Source: Salinicola tamaricis (GTDB lineage: Bacteria > Pseudomonadota > Gammaproteobacteria > Pseudomonadales > Halomonadaceae). From it: 64,000 nt of DNA. The notes beneath the pieces were generated by a model. It made no database searches and was not told the origin of the DNA. It saw only the letters and a list, made by a program, of their open reading frames with translations. Positions 29,398-39,245 of this stretch are shown in pieces (position 1 is the stretch's first letter; each line of letters begins with the position of its first letter). The stretch spans positions 4,030,001 to 4,094,000 of the forward strand of contig NZ_CP023559.1 of assembly GCF_003006155.1 (NCBI RefSeq), given 5' to 3'. Both the position numbers and the translations under genes were made by a program.

Positions 29398-31041
29398 ATG
29401 CAGCATTTCTACAACGCCGCCGACACCCTGATCGATGACGTCCTCGCCGGCGTCAGTGCACTGACGGACGTGCGTATCGCCGAACCCAGCCAGCATCTAC
29501 GCATTCTGGTCCGCGCCGACTGGGATCGCGAGCACCACGGGCGTGACCAGGTCGCCCTGCTCTCCGGCGGTGGCGGCGGCCACGAGCCGGCCCACGCCGG
29601 CTTCATCGGCGAGGGCATGCTGACCGGCGCGGTGGTCGGCGGGCTGTTCGCCTCGCCCAGCGTCGATGCGGTGCTCGCCGCGATTCGTGAGGTGTGCGGC
29701 GCAGCCGGCTGTCTGCTGATCGTCAAGAACTACACTGGCGACCGGCTCAATTTCGGCCTCGCCGCCGAGCAGGCACGCCAGGAGGGCCTGGCGGTGTCGA
29801 TGGTGATCGTCGGCGACGATATCGCCCTGCCCGACTCCCCCCAGCCGCGCGGCATCGCCGGCACACTGATCGTGCACAAGCTGGCCGGCTGGCTGGCGGC
29901 GCAGCAAATGCCGCTGGAGACCTTGAGCGAGCGCGTCGATGCCGCCCTGCCGCGAATCGCCTCGCTGGGGCTGGCGCTCTCCCACGCCGCCCGCCCGGGC
30001 GAGGCGAAAGCCCCCTGTGCCCCCGAGCTGGGCCTGGGCATTCACAACGAGAGCGGCGTGCGCCGGGTCGATCCGGAGAGCGCCAGCGAGGCGGTGGAGA
30101 CCCTGTTGGCACCGCTCACCGAGGCGCTCGCTGCGCGCGGCTACGCGCCGCCCTACGTCGCCCTGCTCAACAATCTGGGCGGCGCCGCCGAACAGGAGAT
30201 GCAGGTGCTCGCCGCCAGCCTGCTGGTCAACCGCCGCGGGCTCGCGCTCTCCGGAATGATCGGGCCGGCTACACTGATGACCTCGCTCGACATGCAGGGC
30301 TTCTCGATCACCCTGGTGGCGGCCGACGACGATCTCTCCCAGGCCCTCGACGCACCGACCGACGCGCCCGCCTGGCCCGGACTACGCACGCCGTGCGCCC
30401 CGGCCCGCTTCACGCCCCAGGTCAGTGAGACAACTGTGCCCGAGCATGTCGAGCGTGACGCCACGGTGGAGACCCTGCTGCGCGCGGCGATCGCGGTATT
30501 GCGCGACTCGCGCCAGGCCCTCGACGACCTGGATGCCCGCAGCGGCGATGGCGATGCCGGCACCAGCCTGGCCAGCGGCGCCGAGGCCGTCGCCCGACGT
30601 CTTGACGCCGGCCAGTTGGAGAGCGCACGGCCCGGTGCACTGTTCGGCGCCATCGGGGCCTGCCTCGCCCGCGACATGGGCGGCTCCAGCGGCGTACTGC
30701 TGTCGATCCTGTTCACCGCAGCGGGGGCCGAGCTGGCCGACGGCGACGATCTCGCCGCGGCGCTGGCGGTGGGCATCGAGCGCATGCAGCGCTACGGCGG
30801 CGCGGCGCAGGGCGACCGCACCCTGCTCGATGCGCTGATACCGGCGGTGGAGACACTGCGCGAGGGCGGCGATCTGACCCTGGCGGCCGAGCGCGCACGG
30901 GAAGGTGCCGAGGCCACGGCGACGATGGCGCAAGCCCGCGCCGGGCGCTCCGCCTATCTGCCGGAGAGCGCCCTGCAGGGGGTGACCGACCCCGGGGCCG
31001 AGGCGGTGGCAAGGGTACTGCAGGCGCTGGCCGAGGCCTGA
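29398..31041 (+). CDS. Single-chain dihydroxyacetone kinase (DhaK-DhaL fusion)
   Basis: 547 residues from the ATG at 29398 (GGAG upstream). Residues 1-330 are the DhaK domain: LSGGGGGHEPAHAGFIG and ELGLGIHNESGVRR, whose histidine binds dihydroxyacetone covalently. Residues 365-547 are the ATP-binding DhaL domain with DLDARSGDGDAGTSLASG (Asp triad binding Mg) and DMGGSSGVLLSI. This is the ATP-dependent type, not the PTS one. It feeds dihydroxyacetone into glycolysis. No glycerol dehydrogenase or facilitator gene is near. Intact. Confidence 0.92.
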   Translation: MQHFYNAADTLIDDVLAGVSALTDVRIAEPSQHLRILVRADWDREHHGRDQVALLSGGGGGHEPAHAGFIGEGMLTGAVVGGLFASPSVDAVLAAIREVCGAAGCLLIVKNYTGDRLNFGLAAEQARQEGLAVSMVIVGDDIALPDSPQPRGIAGTLIVHKLAGWLAAQQMPLETLSERVDAALPRIASLGLALSHAARPGEAKAPCAPELGLGIHNESGVRRVDPESASEAVETLLAPLTEALAARGYAPPYVALLNNLGGAAEQEMQVLAASLLVNRRGLALSGMIGPATLMTSLDMQGFSITLVAADDDLSQALDAPTDAPAWPGLRTPCAPARFTPQVSETTVPEHVERDATVETLLRAAIAVLRDSRQALDDLDARSGDGDAGTSLASGAEAVARRLDAGQLESARPGALFGAIGACLARDMGGSSGVLLSILFTAAGAELADGDDLAAALAVGIERMQRYGGAAQGDRTLLDALIPAVETLREGGDLTLAAERAREGAEATATMAQARAGRSAYLPESALQGVTDPGAEAVARVLQALAEA

Positions 31042-31063
31042 GCGCGCGGGCTTTTGATCTGGC

Positions 31064-31108
31064 GCCCGATGCCGCGCTCTGGCTCATGCCGCCCGATGCC
31101 GCGCTCTG
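31064..31108. repeat. 18-bp direct repeat
   Basis: GCCCGATGCCGCGCTCTG occurs at 31064-31081 and 31091-31108, just ahead of the larger dispersed repeat. Significance unknown. Confidence 0.85.
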
Positions 31109-31132
31109 TCCATGGCGCCCGGTTTTCACAGC

Positions 31133-31265
31133 CGCTGGACGATGTGGGCTTATCCGGCGGCAGGGCGTCGCGAGGGCGCTGTGAACCCCTCCCTGGGCGC
31201 TACCTTTGCCATCCCTGGCAAAGGACCCTCGCTTTGCCCTGCCCCCGGCGCCCATCATCAGAGGG
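31133..31265 (+). repeat. Dispersed intergenic repeat, copy A (about 133 bp)
   Basis: About 90% identical to the reverse complement of 49277-49410. It contains a perfect 9-bp hairpin (31203-31211/31216-31224, TCCC loop). One frame translates to NPSLGATFAIPGKGPSL in both copies, but it has no proper gene context and lies in intergenic DNA in both places. Probably a Halomonas-type extragenic element; it ends 36 bases before the parA stop. Confidence 0.9.
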
Positions 31266-31301
31266 GGTGGAAATGGTCTCTAAGGCGCCCGAAACTGTGC
31301 C

Positions 31302-32048
31302 TCAGGCGTCGAGATCAGCCTTGAGTTCTCGCCATAGCTGACGGTAGGCCAGGGTCGCGCGGCTGCGCGGCGCCAGGTCGGCCAGCGGCTGGCATTCGAG
31401 ACTCATGCGTTCGACGTCGCTGGCATAGGGGATCCAACTGCGCATGGGCCGGCCGAGGGCCGCCGGCGGTGAATCGAGCCAGTCGCGGTGCAGGGTGCGC
31501 CGCCGGTCGACCAGATTGAAGAAGGGCGAGAGCCGCTCACGCTGGCGCTTCTTGAGATCGAGATGGTCGAGCATGCGCGAGAACGCCTGCACCGAGAGCG
31601 GGCTGGGGATAGTGGGTACCAGGATGCGGTCGGCGGCACGGATCAGCTGCTCGGCCAGTGTCGACAGCCCCGGCGGACAGTCGAGGATCATCAGCCCGTA
31701 CTCCTCGCCGAACGGCTCGATCAGCCGCTTGAGATGCTTGTCACCATCGGCGCTGGCGTCGAGCAGGCGGTCCAGCTCGCGCAGGCGGATATCCGCCGGC
31801 AGCAGGTCGAAGCGCTCCCACGGGGTGTGCTGCACCTGCTCGCCGAGCGGCGACTTGCCGGCGAGCAGCTTGGAGACCTTCTTGCTCAGCCCGCTCTCGC
31901 CGCCCAGCACCCAGGTCGAAGCCCCCTGGGCGTCGAGATCCCACAACAGCACCGGCACTCGGTCAAGATTGGCCTCCCGGGCCAGATTGACCGCCGCCGA
32001 GGTCTTGCCTACTCCGCCCTTCAAATTGTGCAGCGCCACGACCTTCAT
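31302..32048 (-). CDS. Orphan ParA family ATPase
   Basis: 248 residues from the ATG at 32048; a GTG at 32060 is the alternative. Deviant Walker A LKGGVGKTSAAVNLA near the start, Walker A' WDLDAQGAST, Walker B YGLMILDCPPGLST. No ParB-like or parS-like neighbour is present, and there is no N-terminal helix-turn-helix, so a role in positioning a chromosomal or membrane cargo, not in plasmid partition, is more likely. Family certain, role unknown. Confidence 0.87.
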   Translation of the reverse strand: MKVVALHNLKGGVGKTSAAVNLAREANLDRVPVLLWDLDAQGASTWVLGGESGLSKKVSKLLAGKSPLGEQVQHTPWERFDLLPADIRLRELDRLLDASADGDKHLKRLIEPFGEEYGLMILDCPPGLSTLAEQLIRAADRILVPTIPSPLSVQAFSRMLDHLDLKKRQRERLSPFFNLVDRRRTLHRDWLDSPPAALGRPMRSWIPYASDVERMSLECQPLADLAPRSRATLAYRQLWRELKADLDA

Positions 32049-32084
32049 GCTCTCGACCACCCGACGTTAACAGAAAGTTACATT

Positions 32085-32423
32085 CTACGGATTGGACGTC
32101 TCGGAGATAATGACAGTTCGATGACAATCGCCCTCGTGCTGTGCCAGCCAGCGCCGTTTCTGGACCGCGCCCAGGCGTTTGATCGCCGCCTCGCGCTTGA
32201 GCGCCTCACTCTGGCTCCCCACCTGCTCGACGTGACGCAGCGTCAGCGGCCCGCGCCCGCGCAGCGCGCGTGCCCCCTTGCCACGACTGTGCTCGGCGAA
32301 GCGCCGCGCGACGTCGGTGGTGATGCCGGTATAGAGCGCACCAGCGGCGGTCTCGATCAGATAGAGATACCAGGGGCGGTCGGCGCCCCCCGCCTCGCGG
32401 CCGCACTCGCTCACTGCTGCCAA
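32085..32423 (-). CDS. GIY-YIG nuclease family protein (YhbQ-like)
   Basis: 112 residues. WYLYLIETAAGALYTGITTD is the GIY-YIG motif, with ARRFAEHSRGKGARAL containing the catalytic Arg and following His/Lys, and LKREAAIKRL the conserved end. Such single-domain proteins are poorly understood, possibly DNA-repair related. Both neighbours, rpe upstream and parA downstream, are on the same strand with small gaps, so the three may share one transcript. Confidence 0.88.
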   Translation of the reverse strand: MAAVSECGREAGGADRPWYLYLIETAAGALYTGITTDVARRFAEHSRGKGARALRGRGPLTLRHVEQVGSQSEALKREAAIKRLGAVQKRRWLAQHEGDCHRTVIISETSNP

Positions 32424-32427
32424 ACCC

Positions 32428-33118
32428 TCAATCCAGGCTGGCGAGGGCGCTACGCATCTCGCCGATCACGCCATCGTAGCGATTCGGGTCGTCGAGGCTG
32501 CGCGCCTTGAAGAATCGCCGAGCCGGAGACGAAGGTATCCGCGCCGGCACGCGCGATCTCGGCGATATTCTGCGGCGACACCCCGCCATCGATCTCCAGT
32601 CGAATCGGCAGCCCGCTGGCATCGATTCGGCGCCGCGCCTCTTGCAGCTTGTCGAGCGCGGCGGGGATGAACGACTGGCCACCGAAGCCGGGGTTGACGC
32701 TCATCAGCAGGATCATGTCGAGCTTGTCCATCACGTAGTCGAGATAGGAGAGCGGCGTGGCCGGGTTGAATACCAGCCCGGCCTTGCAGCCACGGCTCTT
32801 GATCAGCTGCAGCGAACGATCGATATGCTCCGAGGCTTCCGGATGGAAGGTGACGTAGCTGGCCCCGGCGTCGATAAAGTCGCCGATGAGCTGATCCACC
32901 GGCTTGACCATCAGGTGACAGTCGATCGGCGCGGTCACGCCGTGCTTGCGCAGCGCCTCGCACACCATGGGGCCGATGGTCAGATTGGGCACGTAGTGGT
33001 TGTCCATCACGTCGAAGTGGATCATGTCGGCGCCGGAGGCCAGCACATCGTCCACCTCCTGCCCCAGGCAGGCGAAGTTGGCGGAGAGAATCGAGGGGGC
33101 AATCTTGAAATCACGCAT
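32428..33118 (-). CDS. rpe: Ribulose-phosphate 3-epimerase (frameshifted near the 3' end)
   Basis: Interconverts ribulose-5-P and xylulose-5-P. ATG at 33118 ([19 protein letters not shown]; an upstream ATG at 33154 is possible). [12 protein letters not shown] and [14 protein letters not shown] are the metal and phosphate sites; [12 protein letters not shown] follows. Near 32520 the frame is lost after FVSGSAI, and the true end, [19 protein letters not shown], lies in another frame to 32428. About 230 residues in all, so a single-base error is likely in this core gene. Confidence 0.93.
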
Positions 33119-33375
33119 ATGACGCAGCGTCCTGGCAGTGATGGGCGTGGGCATGGATCCGAGTATGCCTGCATTCTAGCAGCCCTCGGCGCCGCTGCGG
33201 TTAGCCGATCGTGCGCCCACGGGCTATGCTCGGCCAGACACCGCGGCGGATGGGCCATCCGTCGGGGCTGACGGTCTTGCTGCCTCTATCTGGATCCCTA
33301 CCTCCAGAGCCCTAACCGATCGGCAGCCAGACCCAGACCACAATCAAAAACAGCATCAGGATCAGGAGCCCTCCC

Positions 33376-35119
33376 ATGTCCTCACGCGTTCGCCCGACCG
33401 GTCCGGCGCTGGCTATCGATCAGCCTCTCCACGCTCTATCTGGGCATCGCGCCACTGGCGCAGGCCGATTCGGCGATCCTCGAGGGCGAGCGTTTTCATC
33501 CGCAGGTGGGGGAGCACGGCATGGTCGCGACCAGCCACTACCTGGCCTCGCAGATCGCCCACGACGTGCTCGCCAAGGGCGGCAATGCGGTGGACGCTGC
33601 GGTCACCGCCGGCTTTGCGCTGGCGGTGACCCAGCCGCGCTCGGGCAATATCGGCGGTGGCGGCTTCATGCTGATCTCCGACGAGCAGCGCGACGAGGTG
33701 ATCGCCATCGACTACCGCGAAAAGGCGCCCGCGGCGGCCTATACGACGATGTTCCAGAACGATCAGGGCGAGGCGGTGCCGCAGCTCTCGCGCTTCACCC
33801 ACAATGCTGCCGGCGTACCCGGCACGGTGGCCGGCCTGGCACTGGCGCTGGACAAGTACGGCACCCTGAGTCTGGCCGAGGCGCTGGCCCCGGCGATCAC
33901 GCTGGCCGAAGAAGGCTTCGAGGTGCCACCGCGCTTCGCCGAAGGGCTGGCACAGGCCCAGGATCGCCTCAAGCAATGGGACGCCACGCGCAAGGTCTTC
34001 TACAAGCCCGACGGCTCGAACTACCAGGCCGGCGAGCTGTTCCGCCAGCCCGATCTCGCCGCCACGCTCAAGCGCATCGCCGCCCAGGGCCCGCGCGAGT
34101 TCTACGAGGGCGAGACGGCGCGCCTGATCAGCGCCGAGATGCAGCGCCACGGCGGCCTGATGACCGCCCAGGATCTGGCCGACTATCAGCCCACGATTCG
34201 CCAGCCCGTGCACGGCAACTATCGCGGCTACGATGTCTACGCCATGAGCCCGCCCTCCTCCGGCGGCGCGCACATCGTGCAGATGCTGAACATTCTCGAG
34301 GGCTACGATATCCACGCCATGGGCTTCAACTCGGCGCGCACCATTCACCTGATGGCCGAGGCGATGCAGCGTGCCTACGCCGACCGCGCCGAATACCTGG
34401 GTGATCCCGATTTCGTCGACGTGCCGCTGGCCGGGCTGACCTCGCCGGGCTACGCCAACGAGCTGCGCGCCGAGATCCCCCTCGACCACGCCACCCCGAG
34501 CGCCGAGATCGCCGCCGGCAACCCGCTACCCTACGAGTCCAACGAGACCACGCACTTCTCGATCGCCGACGACAGCGGCCTGGCGGTCTCCAACACCTAT
34601 ACCATCAACTTCAGCTACGGCTCCGGCATCGTGGTCGACGGCGCCGGCTTTCTGCTCAACAACGAGATGGATGACTTCTCGGCCAAGCCGGGCGCGCCCA
34701 ACGCCTACGGCCTGATCGGCGGCGAGGCCAACAAGATCGAGCCGCGCAAGCGCATGCTGTCGTCGATGACCCCGACCATCGTCAAGAAGGATGGCAAGAA
34801 CTTCCTGATCACCGGCAGCCCCGGCGGCTCGCGCATCATCACCACCACGCTGCAGGTGGTCATGAACGTGATCGACCACGGCATGAACATCCAGAGCGCG
34901 GTGAGCGCGCCGCGTATCCACCATCAGTGGCTGCCCGACGAGATCCGCATCGAGGATGGCATCAGCCCCGATACCCAGGCGCTGCTCGAGGCGATGGGTC
35001 ACACCCTCAGCCAGCAGGAGGCGATGGGCGCCGCGCAGTCGATCCTGATCGAACCCGACGGTACCTTCACCGGCGGCGCCGATCCGCGCCGCTCCACCTC
35101 CTCCGCCATGGGGCTGTGA
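33376..35119 (+). CDS. ggt: Gamma-glutamyltransferase (frameshift inside the signal peptide)
   Basis: Periplasmic enzyme that cleaves glutathione and other gamma-glutamyl compounds. From about 33410 the frame encodes ISLSTLYLGIAPLAQA, a signal-peptide core and cleavage site, then the mature enzyme (GGNAVDAAVTAGFALAV, SGNIGGGGFML, and NETTHFSIAD with the autoprocessing Thr that becomes the nucleophile). The start ATG at 33376 (MSSRVRPTGPALAI) is one frame away, so one base is off near 33410. Mature length about 560 residues is standard. An MFS permease follows 35 bases later. Confidence 0.93.
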
Positions 35120-35154
35120 ATGCAGGCTCGGCGCGCCCCGGGTAGCCGGCGCTG

Positions 35155-36330
35155 ATGGCACGCCGGCCGAGGTTGGCGATCCTGGTGCTCGCCCTGGCCG
35201 AGTGGTTCGGCACCTCGCTCTGGTTCACCCCCAACGCGGTGCTCGCCGAGCTGCGCCAGGCCTGGGCGCTGCAAGCGGATGATCTGGCCTGGCTCACCGG
35301 CGCAGTGCAGGTGGGCTTTCTGCTCGGCACCCTGGGGATCGGGCTCAGCGGGCTTGCCGACCGCCGCGACGCCAGCCGGGTGTTCGCCGCGTGCTGCGTG
35401 ATCGGAGCCGCCAGCAATGCGGCGCTCACCTATGCCGATGGGCTGGGCCCGGCGCTGGCGCTACGCCTGATCACCGGCATGGCGCTGGCCGGCATCTACC
35501 CGGTGGGAATGAAGCTGATGGTGGGCTGGGCGCCCGAGCGCACCGGCGCGGCGCTGGCGTGGCTGGTCGGCATGCTGGTGCTCGGTACGGCGATGCCGCA
35601 CCTGCTGGCGGCGCTGGATCTGCGCGGCGGCTGGCAGCTGACGCTGTGGCTGGCTTCACTGCTGGCACTGAGCGGCGGCGCCGGCGTGGCCTGGCTGGGG
35701 GAGGCACCACATGCCGGCCCGCGCCCCGCGCATCCGCGGCTGGGCGGGCTGGCGGCCTTTCGACTGCCCGAGTTCCGCCGCGCCGCCGGCGCCTACTTCG
35801 GCCATATGTGGGAGCTCTACACGCTGTGGGCGCTACTGCCGCTCTTGCTTCTGCACGCCCTGCCCGGGCTCTCCACCACCGACGCGGCACTCGTAAGCTT
35901 CGCCCTGATCGCGGTGGGCGCCCCCGGTTGCTGGCTCGGGGGCTGGCTTAGCCAGCGCCACGGCAGCCGGGCGGTGGCGCGCTGGGGCCTGGCCGGCTCG
36001 GCGCTGTGCGCCACGCTCTACGCCCTCACCGCCGGGATCCTGCCCACCGCGGCGCTGATCGTCCTGCTCGGTAGCTGGAGCCTGCTGGCCGTGATCGACT
36101 CGCCGCACTTCTCGGCGCTCTCGGCGCGCGCCTGCCCCGCCTCGCTGGTGGGCAGCGCGCTGACCCTGCAGAACGCCATTGGCTTCGCTATCTCGGCGCT
36201 CTCGCTGGGACTGCTGCTGCCGTGGCTGCCCCTGCTCGGCCAGTCGCTGGCCTGGCTGCTGCTGCCCGGTCCTCTGCTCGGCCTGCTGGCACTGGGCCGC
36301 CGCCGCAGCACTCAGGAATGCTGGCGGTAG
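35155..36330 (+). CDS. MFS transporter
   Basis: 391 residues, about twelve hydrophobic segments. It starts MARRPRLAILVLALAEWFGT; a short MFS loop GLADRRDASRVF follows TM2, and IYPVGMKLMVGW lies in TM4. This subgroup is annotated in related bacteria only as MFS transporter. The close downstream position to ggt (35 bases) suggests cotranscription and perhaps uptake of a gamma-glutamyl product, but this is inference. Confidence 0.8.
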   Translation: MARRPRLAILVLALAEWFGTSLWFTPNAVLAELRQAWALQADDLAWLTGAVQVGFLLGTLGIGLSGLADRRDASRVFAACCVIGAASNAALTYADGLGPALALRLITGMALAGIYPVGMKLMVGWAPERTGAALAWLVGMLVLGTAMPHLLAALDLRGGWQLTLWLASLLALSGGAGVAWLGEAPHAGPRPAHPRLGGLAAFRLPEFRRAAGAYFGHMWELYTLWALLPLLLLHALPGLSTTDAALVSFALIAVGAPGCWLGGWLSQRHGSRAVARWGLAGSALCATLYALTAGILPTAALIVLLGSWSLLAVIDSPHFSALSARACPASLVGSALTLQNAIGFAISALSLGLLLPWLPLLGQSLAWLLLPGPLLGLLALGRRRSTQECWR

Positions 36331-36541
36331 CGTCCACGCGCGCGATACGCGGCGCTTATAGAAGGCCCGCGCATCGTTATATCCAAATGGCATACATGGA
36401 CATATTGTAATTCCATATGGGTTTATTTAGCCTGCGGGTCTAGATCCGACAGACCCATATGACATAACGACTAGACAGACTCATAAGACAAGAGCACCGC
36501 GCGTCCGCGCGCGACAAGCCATCACCATTCAGGGAACCCAT
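36331..36541 (+). promoter_or_regulatory. AT-rich regulatory region before the sulfate transport operon
   Basis: About 130 bases (36365-36500) are markedly AT-rich in a GC-rich genome, with the palindrome CCATATGG at 36412-36419 and two related CCCATATG/CCATATGG elements. CysB activator sites are AT-rich and lie in such regions, so a CysB-dependent promoter is the likely content; I could not fix hexamers. Confidence 0.5.
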
Positions 36542-37567
36542 ATGCTCCGACTCGCCTCGTCTCGCCGCTGGCTTGCCGCCTCCACCCTGGGTCTGGCCCT
36601 CGCCCTGGGCAGCATTGGCCCGGCACAGGCCGATCAGCCGCGCGAGCTGCTCAACGCCTCCTACGATATCGCCCGCGAGCTGTTCGCCGCAGTCAACCCC
36701 AAGTTCGTCGACTGGTGGCAGCAGCAGCACGACGAAAAGGTGAGCGTGAAGCAGTCCCACGGCGGTTCCTCGACCCAGGCGCGCTCGATCATGCAGGGCC
36801 TGCGCGCCGACGTGGTGACCTTCAACCAGGTCACCGACGTCAACGTGCTCGCCGACGCCGGGCTGGTGGCCAAGGACTGGCAGGCGCAGTACCCCAACCA
36901 CGCCTCGCCCTACTACTCGACCACCGCCTTCCTGGTGCGCAAGGGCAACCCCAAGCAGATCGAAAACTGGGACGACCTGGCGCGCGACGACGTCGAGCTG
37001 GTGTTCCCCAACCCCAAGACCTCGGGCAACGGCCGCTACACCTACCTGGCCGCCTGGGCTTACGCCGATCAGGCCTTCGACGGCGACAAGGCCAAGATCG
37101 AAGCCTACATGAAGCGCTTCCTCGGCAACGTCGAGGTATTCGACACCGGTGGCCGCGGCGCCACCACCACCTTCGTCGAGCGCGGCATCGGTGACGTGCT
37201 GATCACTTTCGAGTCCGAGGTCAACAATATCCGCAGCGAGTATGGCCAGGATGGCTACGAGGTGGTGGTGCCGCCGGTGAGCATCCTCGCCGAGTTCCCG
37301 GTGGCGGTGGTCGAGGAGTACGCCGAACGCAACGGCAACCTGGATCTGGCCAAGGGCTACCTGGACTACCTCTATACCGAAGAGGCCCAACGCCTGCTCG
37401 CCGGTTTCAACTACCGGGTCAACGACGAGGCGGTGGCGGCGGAGTTCAGCGATCGCTTCCCGCAGACCGAGCTTTTGCGCGTCGAGGACGTCTTCGGCAG
37501 CTGGCCTGAGGCGATGAAGACCCACTTCGCCAGCGGCGGCGAGCTGGACCAGCTGCAGCGCCGATGA
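36542..37567 (+). CDS. sbp: Sulfate/thiosulfate-binding periplasmic protein
   Basis: 341 residues with a signal peptide cleaved after GPAQA. The mature part matches Sbp/Cys[34 protein letters not shown] (sulfate contact), [18 protein letters not shown] and [18 protein letters not shown]. It delivers sulfate or thiosulfate to the membrane complex for cysteine synthesis. GGGAACC lies just upstream. Its stop overlaps the cysT start (ATGA). Confidence 0.95.
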   Translation: MLRLASSRRWLAASTLGLALALGSIGPAQADQPRELLNASYDIARELFAAVNPKFVDWWQQQHDEKVSVKQSHGGSSTQARSIMQGLRADVVTFNQVTDVNVLADAGLVAKDWQAQYPNHASPYYSTTAFLVRKGNPKQIENWDDLARDDVELVFPNPKTSGNGRYTYLAAWAYADQAFDGDKAKIEAYMKRFLGNVEVFDTGGRGATTTFVERGIGDVLITFESEVNNIRSEYGQDGYEVVVPPVSILAEFPVAVVEEYAERNGNLDLAKGYLDYLYTEEAQRLLAGFNYRVNDEAVAAEFSDRFPQTELLRVEDVFGSWPEAMKTHFASGGELDQLQRR

Positions 37568-38418
37568 TCGCCGCGACCCTGCGCCGGCAGGCCAGCCGCC
37601 GCGTCCTGCCGGGCTTCGGGCTCTCGCTAGGGGTGACGCTGACGTTCGTCTCGCTGATCCTGCTGCTGCCCCTGACCAGCCTGGTGGGGCAGCTGTCGCA
37701 GCTGAGCCTGTCGCAGTACTGGTTTCTGATCAGCGACCCGCGCATCCTCGCCAGCTACCGGGTGACCCTGCTCGCCGCGGCGGTGGCGGCGCTGTTCAAC
37801 GCCGCCTTCGGACTGCTGATGGCGTGGGTGCTGGTGCGCTACGAGTTCCCCGGCAAGCGCCTGGTGGATGCGCTGATGGATCTCCCCTTCGCCCTTCCCA
37901 CCGCGGTCGCCGGGGTCACCCTGGCGACGCTCTACTCCAGCCAGGGCTGGGTCGGGCGCTGGCTCGAGACGCTGGGCCTGCCGATCGCCTATACCTGGGT
38001 GGGCATCGCACTGGCCATGGCCTTCACCAGCATCCCGTTCGTGGTGCGCACGGTGCAACCGATCCTCGAGGATCTGCCGAGTGAGGTCGACGAGGCCGCG
38101 GTGACCCTGGGTGCCCGCGATGGCCACGCCTTCCGCCGGGTGATCCTGCCCCACCTCTGGCCGGCGCTGGTCACCGGCACCGGGCTCGCCTTCGTGCGCT
38201 CGCTGGGTGAGTTCGGCGCGGTGATCTTCATCGCCGGCGGCAAGCCGTTCGAAACCGAGATCACCTCGCTGATGATCTTCGTCAAGCTGCAGGAGTACGA
38301 CTACGCCGGCGCCGCCGCGGTGGCCTCGATCGTGCTGGCGACCTCGCTGGCGCTACTGCTGCTGATCAACCTGTGGCAGGGCCGCTTCATTCGCCGCCTG
38401 CATGGAGGAGGAGCCTGA
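37564..38418 (+). CDS. cysT: Sulfate ABC transporter permease CysT
   Basis: 284 residues, six predicted membrane segments. It carries the permease EAA-type loop [26 protein letters not shown], which docks on CysA. Forms a heterodimer with CysW. Its first codon overlaps the sbp stop and its stop overlaps the cysW start (TGATG), so the genes are tightly coupled. Confidence 0.95.
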   Translation: MIAATLRRQASRRVLPGFGLSLGVTLTFVSLILLLPLTSLVGQLSQLSLSQYWFLISDPRILASYRVTLLAAAVAALFNAAFGLLMAWVLVRYEFPGKRLVDALMDLPFALPTAVAGVTLATLYSSQGWVGRWLETLGLPIAYTWVGIALAMAFTSIPFVVRTVQPILEDLPSEVDEAAVTLGARDGHAFRRVILPHLWPALVTGTGLAFVRSLGEFGAVIFIAGGKPFETEITSLMIFVKLQEYDYAGAAAVASIVLATSLALLLLINLWQGRFIRRLHGGGA

Positions 38419-39245
38419 TGATCCGCATCGGTGATGCCCCCGGCGTGCGCCGTCTGTTGATCGGCGTGGCGCTGGTGCTGACCGCACTGTTCCTGCTACT
38501 GCCGCTGGTGGCGATCTTCGCCCAGGCACTGATGGGCGGTATCGACCTCTACTGGCAGAACCTGAGCGACCGCTACACCCTGGCGGCGATCGGCCTGACC
38601 CTGCTGGTGACGCTGCTGACAGTGCCGATCAACCTGGTGTTCGGGGTCTTCCTGGCGTGGCTGGTCACCCGCTTCAGCTTCCCCGGGCGGCGCCTTTTGC
38701 AGACGCTGATCGATATTCCCTTCGCGGTCTCGCCGGTGGTCGCCGGGCTGGTCTATCTGCTGCTCTACGGCCGCAATGGCTGGCTCGGCGGCTGGCTCGA
38801 CAGCTACGATATCCAGATCATGTTCGCCTGGCCGGGGATCGTGCTGGTGACGATCTTCGTCACCTGCCCCTTCGTCGCCCGCGAGCTGATCCCGCTGATG
38901 CAGGCCCAGGGCGCCCGCGAGGAGGAGGCCGCGGTGACCCTGGGCGCCTCCGGCTGGACGATCTTCCGCCGCGTCACGCTGCCCAAGATCCGTCACGCCC
39001 TGCTCTACGGCGCGATCCTCACCAATGCCCGTGCGGTAGGCGAGTTCGGCGCGGTCTCGGTAGTCGCAGGGGCGATCCGCGGACAGACCAACACCCTGCC
39101 GCTGCAGGTCGAACAGCTGTACCAGGACTATAATACCGTCGGTGCCTTCACCAGCGCTTCGCTGCTGGCGCTGCTGGCGCTGCTGACCCTGGCCGCCAAG
39201 GCGGCACTCGAATGGCGCGCCGCGCGCCGGGAGAGCCTCGCATGA
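38418..39245 (+). CDS. cysW: Sulfate ABC transporter permease CysW
   Basis: 275 residues from the ATG at 38418, with GGAGGAG ahead. [22 protein letters not shown] is its EAA loop, and [21 protein letters not shown] is a characteristic segment of CysW. Partner of CysT. The stop overlaps the cysA ATG. Confidence 0.95.
   Translation: MIRIGDAPGVRRLLIGVALVLTALFLLLPLVAIFAQALMGGIDLYWQNLSDRYTLAAIGLTLLVTLLTVPINLVFGVFLAWLVTRFSFPGRRLLQTLIDIPFAVSPVVAGLVYLLLYGRNGWLGGWLDSYDIQIMFAWPGIVLVTIFVTCPFVARELIPLMQAQGAREEEAAVTLGASGWTIFRRVTLPKIRHALLYGAILTNARAVGEFGAVSVVAGAIRGQTNTLPLQVEQLYQDYNTVGAFTSASLLALLALLTLAAKAALEWRAARRESLA

Noticed and set aside
31112..31324. Small protein containing NPSLGATFAIPGKGPSL
   Set aside because: The same frame occurs only inside the dispersed repeat, with different starts and ends in the two copies; better explained as repeat DNA.
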